From positions 45,819 through 109,818 of the forward strand of contig NZ_KK365988.1 in assembly GCF_000686565.1 (NCBI RefSeq): a stretch of DNA of 64,000 bases, in the 5' to 3' direction. A program made the translations under genes and the position numbers. The DNA comes from Helicobacter bilis ATCC 51630. GTDB lineage: Bacteria; Campylobacterota; Campylobacteria; Campylobacterales; Helicobacteraceae. The first letter of the stretch is position 1. Each line of letters begins with the position of its first letter. This document shows positions 27,901 through 37,485 of this stretch, piece after piece. The notes beneath the pieces are model-generated. The model made no database searches. It saw nothing but the letters and a program-made list of their open reading frames with translations, and was not told the DNA's origin.

Positions 27901-28481
27901 TCAAACAAAACTTGCATAAATATACGCACGATTGGTGTTTGTAAAGACTTGTGTTTGCATATCATCTAATAAATCTTTTTCATTTGCAGTATTTGTGCCT
28001 TTGTAAAGCAGATAATGTCCGCTAGATTCTAATAAATGTCTGCTATCACGCACTAAAGTATCACTTCTACACACTGCACGAGAGGTGATTAAATCCCCTT
28101 TTATATCCTTGATATTATATGAGTAATCTGCAATCACTTTGACATGTGATAAGCCCATGCTAATAATCGCATTTTCTAAAAATGATACTCTTTTCTTACG
28201 CGGCTCTAATAGATAAAACTTGCTATCAGTATAATAACACGCAAGAATCAAAGCAGGGAATCCAGCCCCACTCCTATATCAATGCAGGTGTGAAATGGCT
28301 TTAAAAACGATATGGGAAGCAAGCTATCTGCTATTTGATGATATAGCTCTTTAGAATCTTTTATAGCGGTTAGATTATGAATCTTTGCCCATTGAAGCAA
28401 GATATTACTGAATCTTTCTAGCGGCTTTGTCATGTGTGGTTGTGATATAATGGCTTGTATATCATAGTCAATGTGCTGCAT
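27901..28481 (-). pseudogene. rsmG: rsmG (16S rRNA G527 methyltransferase), frameshifted
   Basis: Two overlapping frames together make a full RsmG (~193 residues): ATG 28481 to CIDIGVGLDSLL, then GFPALILACYY to ...NRAYIYASFV. The break is in the SAM motif: the sequence reads GTGGGGCTGG. One extra G in the G4 run (28266-28269 on the plus strand as CCCC) would give DIGVGAGFPALILA, the expected motif. This is either a true loss, a sequencing error or a short phase-variable tract. RsmG makes m7G in 16S rRNA and its loss confers low-level streptomycin resistance in other bacteria. It is 20 bp downstream of the esterase gene. Confidence 0.82.
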
Positions 28482-28501
28482 TATATTTCCTTATATTATG
28501 C

Positions 28502-29701
28502 CTAATTTGCTTTTATTGTATTGATTAAGGCTTGATAGATTCCATGTGCGATGAGTTTGTAGCCTTGCGGAGTTAAATGCACATCTTGTTTTGATAGATT
28601 AAGCTCTGTCCATGCGGGTTTTGTGCCATTTTTTTCAATAAATTCATCAATGTCAAATAGCATGATATTCTCTAGCTTTGCAACCTTTAGTATCGCCTCT
28701 TTTACCGGCATAAAGGTTTTTGCACTCTTATATCGCTTTTTTGAGGCATCAACAGGGAGTAATACCGGCGGCGGCGACATTAAAATAATAATTGCATTTG
28801 GATTATATTTCTTTAGCATAGATATAAACTCTCTATAATTTTCAATAAAGCGATCTTCTTTTAGCACATTATACATTGCATCATTTGATCCATAACAAAG
28901 CATGATAATGTCATAATCAAGCACTTGTAATTCTTTTTCTAGAATCTCTTTATTCCACTTTTTCCAAATATCAGAACGCACCCCATTAATCCCCAAATGC
29001 TCGATAATATTACTCTCTTTTTCCTTATAGATAAAATAACCCCCAAGTTTTACCTCTTTGCTTAAAGCATGAATAGTGATAGGAAATCTAAGCTTTAGAT
29101 TCGCAATCTCCCAAGTATCATTTTTATCTGCACGCAATATATGACTTTTAGAATCTGCATCTTCTATCCTTAATGCCTCTTTTGTGTCATTATTTTTAAA
29201 TACAATTTGTGCGATAAAGTTATTATTCCAAGCACGGATTTGCTTTGGATTTATGCTAAGCTTGATACTTGCTGGTAAAGATTCTGGGTAGGCTATCACA
29301 CCGCCCATAGGATAGTCTGTATAATCGCTAGGTTTTCTTGAATCTAGCACTAAAAAGCCATCATTTTGGTATTCTAAAAGCAAAGTTTGATGATATGAGG
29401 GCATAAACGGATAGGTAAAACCTATGGCATTAATATTTCCCAATATACTTCGCAACTCATTTGTGATAAAATCACTTGCAACATGGGAATCTCCAAATAC
29501 ACGGATACGCAAGTCCTTACGCCTTTTCCATTTGTGTTTTAACTGCTTTAATAACACAGAATCTTGCATGTAATTTTGCAATACCGCATGTTCCATGTAT
29601 GGTTTATATTGTGGATTAAGCTCTAAAAAAGTAAGCGTTTGAGCATTTATAACACTAATTAGGGCAAAATATGCGATAAAACACATTACATACTTTTTCA
29701 T
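28502..29701 (-). CDS. Periplasmic SGNH/GDSL hydrolase, possibly peptidoglycan O-acetylesterase
   Basis: A 399-residue protein with a signal peptide (MKKYVMCFIAYFALISVINA, then QTLTF). The SGNH blocks are clear: IRVFGDSHVASD (nucleophile Ser), MLCYGSNDAMY with Asn, and the catalytic Asp-His pair in QDVHLTPQGYK. The layout, with the SGNH domain split by a carbohydrate-binding-like beta insertion (~125-230), is that of Campylobacter Ape1-type peptidoglycan O-acetylesterases, which help set cell shape. No O-acetyltransferase gene is near. The substrate is inferred from the family. Confidence 0.75.
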   Translation of the reverse strand: MKKYVMCFIAYFALISVINAQTLTFLELNPQYKPYMEHAVLQNYMQDSVLLKQLKHKWKRRKDLRIRVFGDSHVASDFITNELRSILGNINAIGFTYPFMPSYHQTLLLEYQNDGFLVLDSRKPSDYTDYPMGGVIAYPESLPASIKLSINPKQIRAWNNNFIAQIVFKNNDTKEALRIEDADSKSHILRADKNDTWEIANLKLRFPITIHALSKEVKLGGYFIYKEKESNIIEHLGINGVRSDIWKKWNKEILEKELQVLDYDIIMLCYGSNDAMYNVLKEDRFIENYREFISMLKKYNPNAIIILMSPPPVLLPVDASKKRYKSAKTFMPVKEAILKVAKLENIMLFDIDEFIEKNGTKPAWTELNLSKQDVHLTPQGYKLIAHGIYQALINTIKAN

Positions 29702-29836
29702 ATTTTTTCCTTTGCAATTTTGTTGTTATAGTTTTAACTCGTTTTGTATATTTTGTAGAAACTTAATCAAATAAATTTATAAATTATGTGTTTTAGAATC
29801 CCAGCAAAGCAAAAGCCCCGCTTAGATTCTAGCCTA

Positions 29837-30817
29837 TCATATCGGCAATACTCTAATTTTAGAATCTAGCTGTTCTTGCAACACAGATTCTATGGCATAG
29901 AGTGTGCCTGTAGCTCCGCTTGCACACCCACTGCAAGCTCCAAGATAACGAATATACACATCAATAAATCCATCACTTGTATCTTTAATGTCTAAAATTT
30001 CCATATCACCCCCGTCCATCATAAGCATAGGGCGGATATTTTCATCAATAATTTTATCAATGCTTTTGACTTTTTGCACCATTGTCATTTCTGCAAATGC
30101 GAGATTCCCTTCTACACTTTTTTGTGCGACATTTTTTAGACTTTCTTTGTCCATTTGTTCTCGCACTTCACGCAAAATATCCACAAGGTAATACTCTCTC
30201 TTTTCGTGTCCGCCCGGCTTAATGCAGCTTTTACAAAATGCCCCTGCTTTTGTGTAGTTTGTGATGTCTTCTACACTTTTTAAATCATTTAGCCTGATGA
30301 CTTCTTTAATCGTAGATAAGCTTACCCTCGCACATTCACACACGATGATTTCACTCTCAAAGTCCGCTGCGTCCTTGCCTAGATAGATTCCAGCCGCCTT
30401 TTTAATCACATCATACGCCATAACAGAGCAGTGCATTTTCTGCCCCGGGACTGCTGGGGTGTCTGGGTCATCACGCAAGGCGTGCTCTACATCAAGGTTG
30501 GTGATTTTTACCGCGTCTTGCACCTTTTTGCCAAGGCAGAGTTCCACCATCATATCACTACTTGCAATCGCCGTCCCACAGCCAAAGCTTTTAAATTTTG
30601 CATCAATGATTGTGTCATTAGAATCCACAAGCCAATACAGCCGCACCGCATCGCCACACGCTTCCGCGCCATAGTCTGCCACGATGAGTTTTGCTCCCTT
30701 TTCATCAGCGTCCTTTTGTGTCAAAACGCCTAAATGCGTGGGATTGTCCATTCTCTCACTTACTTTGTTTGAATATGCGTCCCATAACGCACCACCGATT
30801 AAGTCATTCTTTGCCAT
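29837..30817 (-). CDS. nifU: NifU-type iron-sulfur cluster scaffold
   Basis: 326 residues in three modules: an N-terminal IscU-like domain (ADYGAEACGDAVRLYWLVD, GCGTAIASSDMMVE, PGQKMHCSVMA), a central [2Fe-2S] domain (VCECARVS, then CKSCIKPGGHE) and a C-terminal Nfu domain (YLGACSGCASGATGTL). This NIF-type scaffold is the general Fe-S assembly system in Helicobacter, usually paired with NifS. Here nifS is not adjacent. GAAAGGAAAAGAAA precedes the ATG. Confidence 0.95.
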   Translation of the reverse strand: MAKNDLIGGALWDAYSNKVSERMDNPTHLGVLTQKDADEKGAKLIVADYGAEACGDAVRLYWLVDSNDTIIDAKFKSFGCGTAIASSDMMVELCLGKKVQDAVKITNLDVEHALRDDPDTPAVPGQKMHCSVMAYDVIKKAAGIYLGKDAADFESEIIVCECARVSLSTIKEVIRLNDLKSVEDITNYTKAGAFCKSCIKPGGHEKREYYLVDILREVREQMDKESLKNVAQKSVEGNLAFAEMTMVQKVKSIDKIIDENIRPMLMMDGGDMEILDIKDTSDGFIDVYIRYLGACSGCASGATGTLYAIESVLQEQLDSKIRVLPI

Positions 30818-30864
30818 TTTCTTTTCCTTTCAAATTTATGTTTAAGCAAAAAGTTAGTAACACT

Positions 30865-31320
30865 TTATCTTGTGTTGCTAAGTTTTTGTTTAATCTTTTT
30901 CTTATCTATCCCCATTTTGTCATAAAAAAGATTCACAACATCTTCACGCGTGAAAATTTCTGTCATCTCGTCTGCTTTAAAATCCCATTTATATCCAGCC
31001 CCAGTGTCTCTTGCACCCCTATTGTGTAGTTTGGTAAAGTCAATTTCATCTATTTTTTCAAGTCTCATATAAATGCTATTAGGTGCAACGCCTATAAAGC
31101 AAATATAATCGCATAAATCAGTCTGTTTAATATGTTCGTTTTGGAATTTCTTATTCACATCAAGGCTACTTGTTTTTACTTCCACTTTTTGTATATCCCA
31201 ATCTCCTTGGTCTCCGTCCTTATACACAAGGCTAATATTTCTCTCCTTTGCAAAAATATCTCTTAGTAGCCTTTCTCCAAAACCTCCCCTTTTTATCAAT
31301 CTGCAAATGCCTAATTGCAA
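30865..31320 (-). CDS. Small PD-(D/E)XK-like protein, possibly a restriction-endonuclease remnant
   Basis: 151 residues from TTG 31320. The open frame extends further upstream (KAHNGRAFLHI) without a standard start, so the N-terminus may be lost. KRGGFGERLLRDIF then DQGDWDIQKVEVKTSSLD contains an Asp followed by E-V-K, the nuclease core motif, and the rest (CDYICFIGVAPNSIYMRLEK) is consistent with restriction-endonuclease folds. No methyltransferase gene is adjacent. It sits between adk and nifU, where I would not expect an accessory gene. Probably a leftover of a restriction-modification insertion. Confidence 0.45.
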   Translation of the reverse strand: MQLGICRLIKRGGFGERLLRDIFAKERNISLVYKDGDQGDWDIQKVEVKTSSLDVNKKFQNEHIKQTDLCDYICFIGVAPNSIYMRLEKIDEIDFTKLHNRGARDTGAGYKWDFKADEMTEIFTREDVVNLFYDKMGIDKKKIKQKLSNTR

Positions 31321-31413
31321 TATATGTAGAAACGCTCTTCCATTGTGTGCTTTGATTGACTTTAGATTCTAAAAAGGTATTTCTCCTTTTCAAAGGCTCA
31401 ATATAACAGAAAA

Positions 31414-31983
31414 CTACATCCTAGATTCTATAAACTCGCGCATATCAGCAACAATAACCTCAATGCTTCGTTCGCCATCTATCACATGCAAGATTCCATT
31501 TTTTGTATAAAAGTCTTGAATTTCTTTCAAAGGCTCTAGATACACACGCATACGATTTTTAAATACCTCAGCATTATCATCAGCACCCCTTGCACGACCA
31601 AGCACCCTATCTTTTGCCACTTCTTCGCTTACTTGCACTTCAATCACATTGACAAGCTGCACTTTAGAATCCTGCTTTAACACCTTGTCAAGCTCAAGCA
31701 TTTGTTCGACACTACGCGGATAGCCATCAATCAAAATAATATCTTTTGGCGAATTATTTATCGCACCAACAATAGTTTGCACCACAATATCAAGCGGGAC
31801 GAGATTCCCTGCTGATGTGAAACTCTCAATGAGTTTGCCCTGCTCACTGCCACTAGCCACTTCTGCACGCAATAAATCACCTGTGGAATAATGTGCGATT
31901 TTCGCATTAGATTCTGCGATTCTTTGTGCGTCAGTTGTCTTACCGCTGCCCGGTGCGCCGATGATTAAAAACAATTTCTTCAT
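31414..31983 (-). CDS. adk: Adenylate kinase
   Basis: A 189-residue P-loop kinase that interconverts ATP, AMP and [18 protein letters not shown] (8-22), the AMP-binding segment [25 protein letters not shown], and the RARGADDN lid region. The short-lid form is typical of Helicobacter. It follows aspS by 14 bp on the same strand and is probably cotranscribed with it. AAGGAG is correctly placed. Confidence 0.95.
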   Translation of the reverse strand: MKKLFLIIGAPGSGKTTDAQRIAESNAKIAHYSTGDLLRAEVASGSEQGKLIESFTSAGNLVPLDIVVQTIVGAINNSPKDIILIDGYPRSVEQMLELDKVLKQDSKVQLVNVIEVQVSEEVAKDRVLGRARGADDNAEVFKNRMRVYLEPLKEIQDFYTKNGILHVIDGERSIEVIVADMREFIESRM

Positions 31984-31997
31984 GAATTTCTCCTTAA

Positions 31998-33764
31998 TTA
32001 ATGTTGAAGTTTAATATGCAATTCGTTTAATTGCGATGTTGTAACACTGCTTGGTGCTTCCATTAAAAGACAGCTTGCCTTTTGTGTTTTTGGAAAGGCA
32101 ATGACTTCTCTAATGCTTGTCACACCGCTTAAAAGCATTACAAGCCTATCAAAGCCGATTGCAAAACCGCCATGTGGCGGTGTGCCATATTGTAATGCTT
32201 CAAGTAAGAATCCAAACTTTTCAGTCGCTTCTTCTTTGCTTATTTGTAGTAAGTCAAAGATTTTGCTCTGAATCTCGCTTTTATGGATTCTTATGCTACC
32301 ACCGCCTAATTCCACGCCGTTTAGGACTATGTCATAGGCGATTGATTGTATAGATTCTATATCATTTTCATCGATATTTTTTGGCATTGTAAATGGGTGA
32401 TGAAGTGCTTTAATACCCTCATTAGTTTTCTCAAACATAGGGAAATTTACAACCCACACAAAGCTTAATTTATCAGCGCAAATGAGATTAAGCTGACTTG
32501 CGACCTCAAGTCTTAATCGCCCCATATAATCCCAAACGACATGCTTCTCTCCAGCCCCAAAGAAGATAATATCACCCTTTTTCGCACCAACTCTTTGCAA
32601 CAAAGCCTTTATAGAATCTTCTGTAAGAAATTTAATAAGCGGTCCTTTCAAACTCTCATCAATGCTTTCTCTATCAAAGCTTTTGCACTCTTCTTTTACT
32701 TGGATATAAGCTAATCCTTTTGCACCAAAATTACGCACAAATTTCTCTAAATCAGCAAGACTTTTGCGACTAAATTTAGAATCTCCATCACGCACACATA
32801 GGGCTTTTATGCGATTAGCCTTTGTGTCAAGGGCTATCTCTTTAAATATATCATTATTTGAGCTAACAAATAAATCAGCCACTTCAACCAAAGGCATATC
32901 AAAACGCAAATCAGGCTTATCACTCCCATAGCACTCCATCGCGTCGATATAGTCTAAATGCGGAATCTCATAGGAAATACTCTTGCCACATGCTTTAAAA
33001 ATCTCAAGGATTAAATCTTCTGCGATTTGCATGACATCTTTTTCTTCACAGAAACTCATCTCAACATCGATTTGACTAAACTCTGGCTGCCTATCAGCAC
33101 GCAAATCTTCATCTCTAAAGCATTTTGCTATTTGATAATATCTCTCAAAGCCACTCATCATAAGTAATTGCTTGAATAACTGCGGGCTTTGTGGAAGCGC
33201 ATAAAAAGAGCCATCATGCACACGACTTGGCACAAGATAATCCCTCGCACCCTCTGGCGTTGCCTTTGTGAGTATGGGTGTTTCGACCTCTAAAAAGCCA
33301 TGAGATTCTAAAAAATTACGCGTAACACTTGCGATTTTTGCACGCAATTTAAAAATATCAAGGCTTTTTTGACTACGCAAATCAAGGTAGCGATATTTTA
33401 ATCGCAACTCTTCATTTACGCTTTCATCACCTATGATGATGGGTGTTGTTTGTGCCTTGTTTTCAATAGTGAGAGTGTCTAGCACGACTTCTATTGCACC
33501 TGTTTTTAACTTTGGATTGACTAAGCCCTCGCCTCTAGCCCGTATCCTGCCTTTTGCTAATAAAACATATTCATCACGCACACTTGAAGCTATCGCGTGA
33601 GCCTTGCTACTTGGGTCTGCTACAAGCTGTATAATACCGCTTTTATCACGCAAATCAATAAAGACAACACCACCATGATCACGATAGCTATTACACCAAC
33701 CGCATAGTGTAACCTCTTTACCAATATCATCTGTGCTTAACGCTGTGTTATAATGTGTTCGCAT
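31998..33764 (-). CDS. aspS: Aspartyl-tRNA synthetase, bacterial type
   Basis: A 588-residue class IIb synthetase. The N-terminal OB fold ([20 protein letters not shown]) is followed by motif 2 ([19 protein letters not shown]), a GAD insertion and motif 3 ([15 protein letters not shown]). In Helicobacter this enzyme is non-discriminating and also charges tRNA-Asn, with GatCAB completing the amidation (known for H. pylori, assumed here). First gene of aspS-adk. Confidence 0.96.
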   Translation of the reverse strand: MRTHYNTALSTDDIGKEVTLCGWCNSYRDHGGVVFIDLRDKSGIIQLVADPSSKAHAIASSVRDEYVLLAKGRIRARGEGLVNPKLKTGAIEVVLDTLTIENKAQTTPIIIGDESVNEELRLKYRYLDLRSQKSLDIFKLRAKIASVTRNFLESHGFLEVETPILTKATPEGARDYLVPSRVHDGSFYALPQSPQLFKQLLMMSGFERYYQIAKCFRDEDLRADRQPEFSQIDVEMSFCEEKDVMQIAEDLILEIFKACGKSISYEIPHLDYIDAMECYGSDKPDLRFDMPLVEVADLFVSSNNDIFKEIALDTKANRIKALCVRDGDSKFSRKSLADLEKFVRNFGAKGLAYIQVKEECKSFDRESIDESLKGPLIKFLTEDSIKALLQRVGAKKGDIIFFGAGEKHVVWDYMGRLRLEVASQLNLICADKLSFVWVVNFPMFEKTNEGIKALHHPFTMPKNIDENDIESIQSIAYDIVLNGVELGGGSIRIHKSEIQSKIFDLLQISKEEATEKFGFLLEALQYGTPPHGGFAIGFDRLVMLLSGVTSIREVIAFPKTQKASCLLMEAPSSVTTSQLNELHIKLQH

Positions 33765-34007
33765 TAAATTCCTTAAGAAAAAATGATTTTAAGATTGTAG
33801 CATTTTTTTGTTGAGAATAGCATTTTAAAAAATTCTCTCTTTGTTTTTAGGAGATTATATCTATCATTTTCAATTTTTAGTTTCTAAACACATGATTAAT
33901 ACATTGAAACAGTGATGTTTCCAATAAATTTAGATTTTGTAGTAGGCCCAAGAAGTATTTTTTATTGTAATTTTGCTACAATAATGTAACAAGCTGTTAT
34001 TTGTGGT

Positions 34008-34604
34008 TTAATCTTCAATATTTACGATTAACTTGCCATCATCTGTTCTTTGCGCTATGTATTCTATTATTGTTACCAATTCTTTTAATTCATACATTAT
34101 TGCATCTAATTCATCATTCACTTCTCTATTAAAAGCTGATTTACTACCATATCGTTTTGTTATGAGTTTTTCAAAATTCGTATCTGTCATTTTTTCTCCA
34201 GGTTCAGGGTATTGCAGCAAATCGTATTTCCTACCCAAAATAAAAACCCTTTCAGCCACTTCTCTTGGTGTGTTTATATGTGCATTTGCACTACATATAA
34301 TTCTTTTTCTTTCATTATCTGTTTTTTCGGTCATAATTTTTTCAAGTTTCACACTTGTTTCTTTAAGAAATAATTCCATTATCTTTCTTGCCTCACTAGA
34401 TAACCCCATATCCTCATGTTTATCAATTTTGGCTACATGGTTTCTTATGATTTCTTGTTTTGTTTTTTCTTTCATGAAATTTGCAACTTCTTCTTACACA
34501 TCTTTATCAACACATTTTGGCGTATTGGATCTATTTCCACATGCAGTAAGCGATAATACACGCAATATACTAGATACTAGCAAAACATCAGCTAATCTTT
34601 TTAT
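34008..34604 (-). pseudogene. Inactivated lipoprotein gene with premature stop
   Basis: The 155-codon open frame from ATG 34475 is preceded in frame by a lipoprotein N-terminus without a normal start: KRLADVLLVSSILRVLSLTA, then CGNRSNTPKCVDKDV and TAA (34494-34496). The reading resumes as EEVANF and MKEKTKQEII. The lipobox LTAC and the TPKC motif are intact. The putative start is ATA at 34604 where ATG would be expected. So a lost start and a nonsense codon split a small helical lipoprotein. The distal part could still be translated from 34475 but would stay cytoplasmic. Family not recognised. Confidence 0.55.
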
Positions 34605-34768
34605 TTAGATTTATATTTATCTCCCACACTAAATTGCAATACCATACATCAAAAGACAATAAGTCAAGCAAAGATTAATCTCGCCCATCATGTTTTAAAT
34701 CACCTGAAATATCATCTAAAAATTTTATAGAGTGTGTTTATAAGTTTAACATATATTTGTATCGATAA

Positions 34769-35530
34769 TCAATACTCTAAATCCATAAAAATCATAGGCA
34801 TGTTTTGTTTAAAAGCATTATTTTGTATGCGTTTATGTAAAGAAGTAATCATGTCTTTATTATATTGTGTGAGCTTTGTTATATCCCCCTTAGCTTTTTC
34901 ATAAGATTCTAAAAATGGGTCTATTTCATCATAGCTATATCCTAGCTCATTTTCATCTGTTTGCCCTGCATATAGGTCAGCACTCGGGGCTTTATCTATA
35001 ATTTGCTTTGGAATCTCTAAGAGTTTTGCTAACATATAGATTTGTGTTTTATAGAGATTGCCTATTGGATTTATCGCACAAGCTAAGTCGCCAAATATCG
35101 TGCCATAGCCTAGCATAATCTCTGTTTTATTGCTTGTGCCTATGACTAATCTTTGCTCCATTTGTGCGATATGATAGAGTGTTGCCATACGCATTCTCGA
35201 GCAGAAATTACCACGAGATAGCCTTGTGTGATCCTTATAAAGATTGCAAAAAAGAGAATCAAAATCTTTAATTGGCAAAATGGCATAATCTATCTTAAAA
35301 GATTCACACAAAAGTATAGAATCTTCAATGCTTTCCTTGCTAGAACTTGTTGAGGGCATAAGCAAAGCCTTAGCATTACCACACAAAGCCTTATGACATA
35401 AAAGCGTAACAACCGCACTATCAATACCACCACTAAGCCCAATAACTACTTGCTTAAAGCCACGATTGCTAACTTCATTTTGTAAAAATGTAAATATAGA
35501 ATCTAGAGTCTTTTGTGTAATCTTTTGCAT
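34769..35530 (-). CDS. nadE: NH3-dependent NAD+ synthetase
   Basis: A 253-residue ATP-pyrophosphatase-type amidating enzyme that converts nicotinate adenine dinucleotide to NAD. P-loop VIGLSGGIDSAVVTLL (about 27-42), then GTSNKTEIMLGYGTIFGDLA and PSADLYAGQTDENELG, all typical. No glutaminase domain is present, so ammonia is the donor. TAAAGGATT precedes the ATG. Confidence 0.95.
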   Translation of the reverse strand: MQKITQKTLDSIFTFLQNEVSNRGFKQVVIGLSGGIDSAVVTLLCHKALCGNAKALLMPSTSSSKESIEDSILLCESFKIDYAILPIKDFDSLFCNLYKDHTRLSRGNFCSRMRMATLYHIAQMEQRLVIGTSNKTEIMLGYGTIFGDLACAINPIGNLYKTQIYMLAKLLEIPKQIIDKAPSADLYAGQTDENELGYSYDEIDPFLESYEKAKGDITKLTQYNKDMITSLHKRIQNNAFKQNMPMIFMDLEY

Positions 35531-35618
35531 GTAAATCCTTTATTGTAATAAATAATGAAAATGATTTTAAGTTAAGAAATATACCATTTTAACAATTTTT
35601 CTCAAATAAGTATGCGAA

Positions 35619-35624
35619 TATAAT
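35619..35624 (+). promoter_or_regulatory. Probable -10 box of the petABC operon
   Basis: TATAAT preceded by GCGAA, about 105 bases before petA and downstream of the divergent nadE promoter region. The leader is long and T-rich. Confidence 0.5.
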
Positions 35625-35727
35625 ATTGCTTTAAGTGTTTTTTTATTAGAATATTAGAGTTTTTTTGCGTTTTTTCTACGCAAAGGCAAGAATTTGAGAT
35701 TTGTTTATTTCTTTGAAGGAGAAGATA

Positions 35728-36243
35728 ATGGCTGATGTGAAAAGGCGAGATTTTCTTGGCATGGCACTTGGCGGTGTAGCTGGTGCTGGTGCTATCGCTG
35801 CACTTGTTGCTATGAAAAAAACTTGGGATCCATTACCTAGCGTAGTTTCAGCTGGTTTTACCACCGTTGATGTTGCGGGTATGCAAGAGGGTGAGATACG
35901 CGATACACAATGGCGTGGTAAGCCTGTATATATTATGAAAAAGAAGTCTGGCGATGAGGTTTCACCTGCTAGGGATTTTGAGTTAGCTGGTGAGTATTAT
36001 TGCATAGGTATTAAGATTTGCACGCATTTGGGCTGCATTCCAAACTGGAAAGCAAATGAGAATATCTTCCATTGCCCATGCCATGGCGGACAATTTACCG
36101 GTGATGGTGTGAATATCGAGGGGACACCGCCACCTAGACCTTTTGACATTCCTCCTTTTGCGATTAAAGGCGATACGACTTTAATATTAGGTGAGAGTGG
36201 CACAGAGTATGAAGCAATGCTTAAAGCTTCAGGTAATGCGTAA
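35728..36243 (+). CDS. petA: Ubiquinol-cytochrome c reductase Rieske iron-sulfur subunit
   Basis: 171 residues. A Tat-type N-terminus (VKRRDFLGMALGG) leads into one TM helix. The Rieske motifs CTHLGC and CPCHGGQF supply the [2Fe-2S] Cys and His ligands. Subunit of the cytochrome bc1 complex, oxidising menaquinol on the periplasmic side. GAAGGAG at ~35716 selects ATG 35728 over a TTG upstream. Followed by petB after 9 bp. Confidence 0.95.
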   Translation: MADVKRRDFLGMALGGVAGAGAIAALVAMKKTWDPLPSVVSAGFTTVDVAGMQEGEIRDTQWRGKPVYIMKKKSGDEVSPARDFELAGEYYCIGIKICTHLGCIPNWKANENIFHCPCHGGQFTGDGVNIEGTPPPRPFDIPPFAIKGDTTLILGESGTEYEAMLKASGNA

Positions 36244-36252
36244 GGAGAATGT

Positions 36253-37485
36253 ATGGCACAAGTAAAAAAAGCGAAAAATCTAGCTGATTGGTTTGACCAA
36301 AGACTTGGGACTAATAAGCTTATTGAAGTAATGATGACAAAATATTGGATTCCAAAAAATATTAACTGGCTATGGGCTATGGGTGTGGTTTTAACCGCAC
36401 TTTTTACCCTGCTTGTTGTAAGTGGAATCTTCTTGCTTATGTATTATAAGCCTGATGAGAATCTTGCCTATGATTCTGTAAATTATACGATTATGCAGGA
36501 AGTTGCATTTGGCTGGCTATGGCGACATATACATGCTGTTGCGGCTAGTATGGTATTTGTGATTATTTACATTCACATGTTTGTGGCTATTTATTATGGC
36601 TCTTATAAGAATGGTCGTGAGATGATTTGGATTAGCGGTATGGTGCTTTTTGTTATCTTTTCTGCTGAAGCGTTTAGTGGTTATATGCTTCCATGGGGAC
36701 AGATGAGCTATTGGGCGGCTGCGGTTATTACAAATCTTTTTGGTGGTATCCCTTTAATTGGTAGCGATGTTGTAGAATGGGTGCGTGGTAACTATGTTGT
36801 GGCAGATTCTACACTTACAAGATTCTTTATGTTACATGTGTTTTTATTGCCAGTAGTTATTATGGGTGCTATTGCTATGCACTTTTATGCGTTGAGAAAA
36901 CCGCATGTTAATAATCAAGAGGGTGAAGAAATCGACTTTGAGGCAGAAGCAGAAAAATACATGGCAGGAAATAAGAAAGAAGCTAAAGTTATCCGCTTTT
37001 GGCCTGATTTCTTATGTAAGGATATTTTTATCATATCGCTATTTATGATTCTATTCTTTGCCCTAGCTTGTTATCATTTTGATTTTGCTATGGATCCTAT
37101 TAACTTTGAGCGTGCAAATCAGTTGGCAACACCAGCCCACATTTATCCAGAGTGGTATTTCTTATGGAGTTATGAAGTATTGCGTGGTATCTTCTTTAGT
37201 GCGAATCTTGGCTTAGTATTCTTTGGTATCGCACAAGTTGTATTCTTGCTACTTCCTTGGCTTGATAGAAGTAATGTTGTAAAACCTGCACATAAGCGAC
37301 CCGGATTCCTTATATTCTTTGTGTTACTTATCATTGACTTGATAGTGCTTACTGTGTATGGGAAGTTACCACCAGATGGTAATGCAAAATACATTGGCTT
37401 AGTTGCCTCTGTTAGCTTCCTTGTGTTGCTTTTTATCGTATTGCCTATGGTAACTATGGCAGAAAATAAAAAAGGCGGTGAATAA
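36253..37485 (+). CDS. petB: Cytochrome b of the bc1 complex
   Basis: A 410-residue, eight- or nine-helix membrane protein with the heme b His pairs (WLWRHIHAVAASM with HMFVAIYYG, and FFMLHVFLLP with MHFYALRKPH), the quinol-site PEWYF motif and the glycine-rich SGYMLPWGQMSYWAA. Its stop overlaps the petC start by one base (TAATG). A Glu-rich cytoplasmic loop (EGEEIDFEAEAEKYMAGNKK) joins the N- and C-terminal halves. Confidence 0.96.
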   Translation: MAQVKKAKNLADWFDQRLGTNKLIEVMMTKYWIPKNINWLWAMGVVLTALFTLLVVSGIFLLMYYKPDENLAYDSVNYTIMQEVAFGWLWRHIHAVAASMVFVIIYIHMFVAIYYGSYKNGREMIWISGMVLFVIFSAEAFSGYMLPWGQMSYWAAAVITNLFGGIPLIGSDVVEWVRGNYVVADSTLTRFFMLHVFLLPVVIMGAIAMHFYALRKPHVNNQEGEEIDFEAEAEKYMAGNKKEAKVIRFWPDFLCKDIFIISLFMILFFALACYHFDFAMDPINFERANQLATPAHIYPEWYFLWSYEVLRGIFFSANLGLVFFGIAQVVFLLLPWLDRSNVVKPAHKRPGFLIFFVLLIIDLIVLTVYGKLPPDGNAKYIGLVASVSFLVLLFIVLPMVTMAENKKGGE

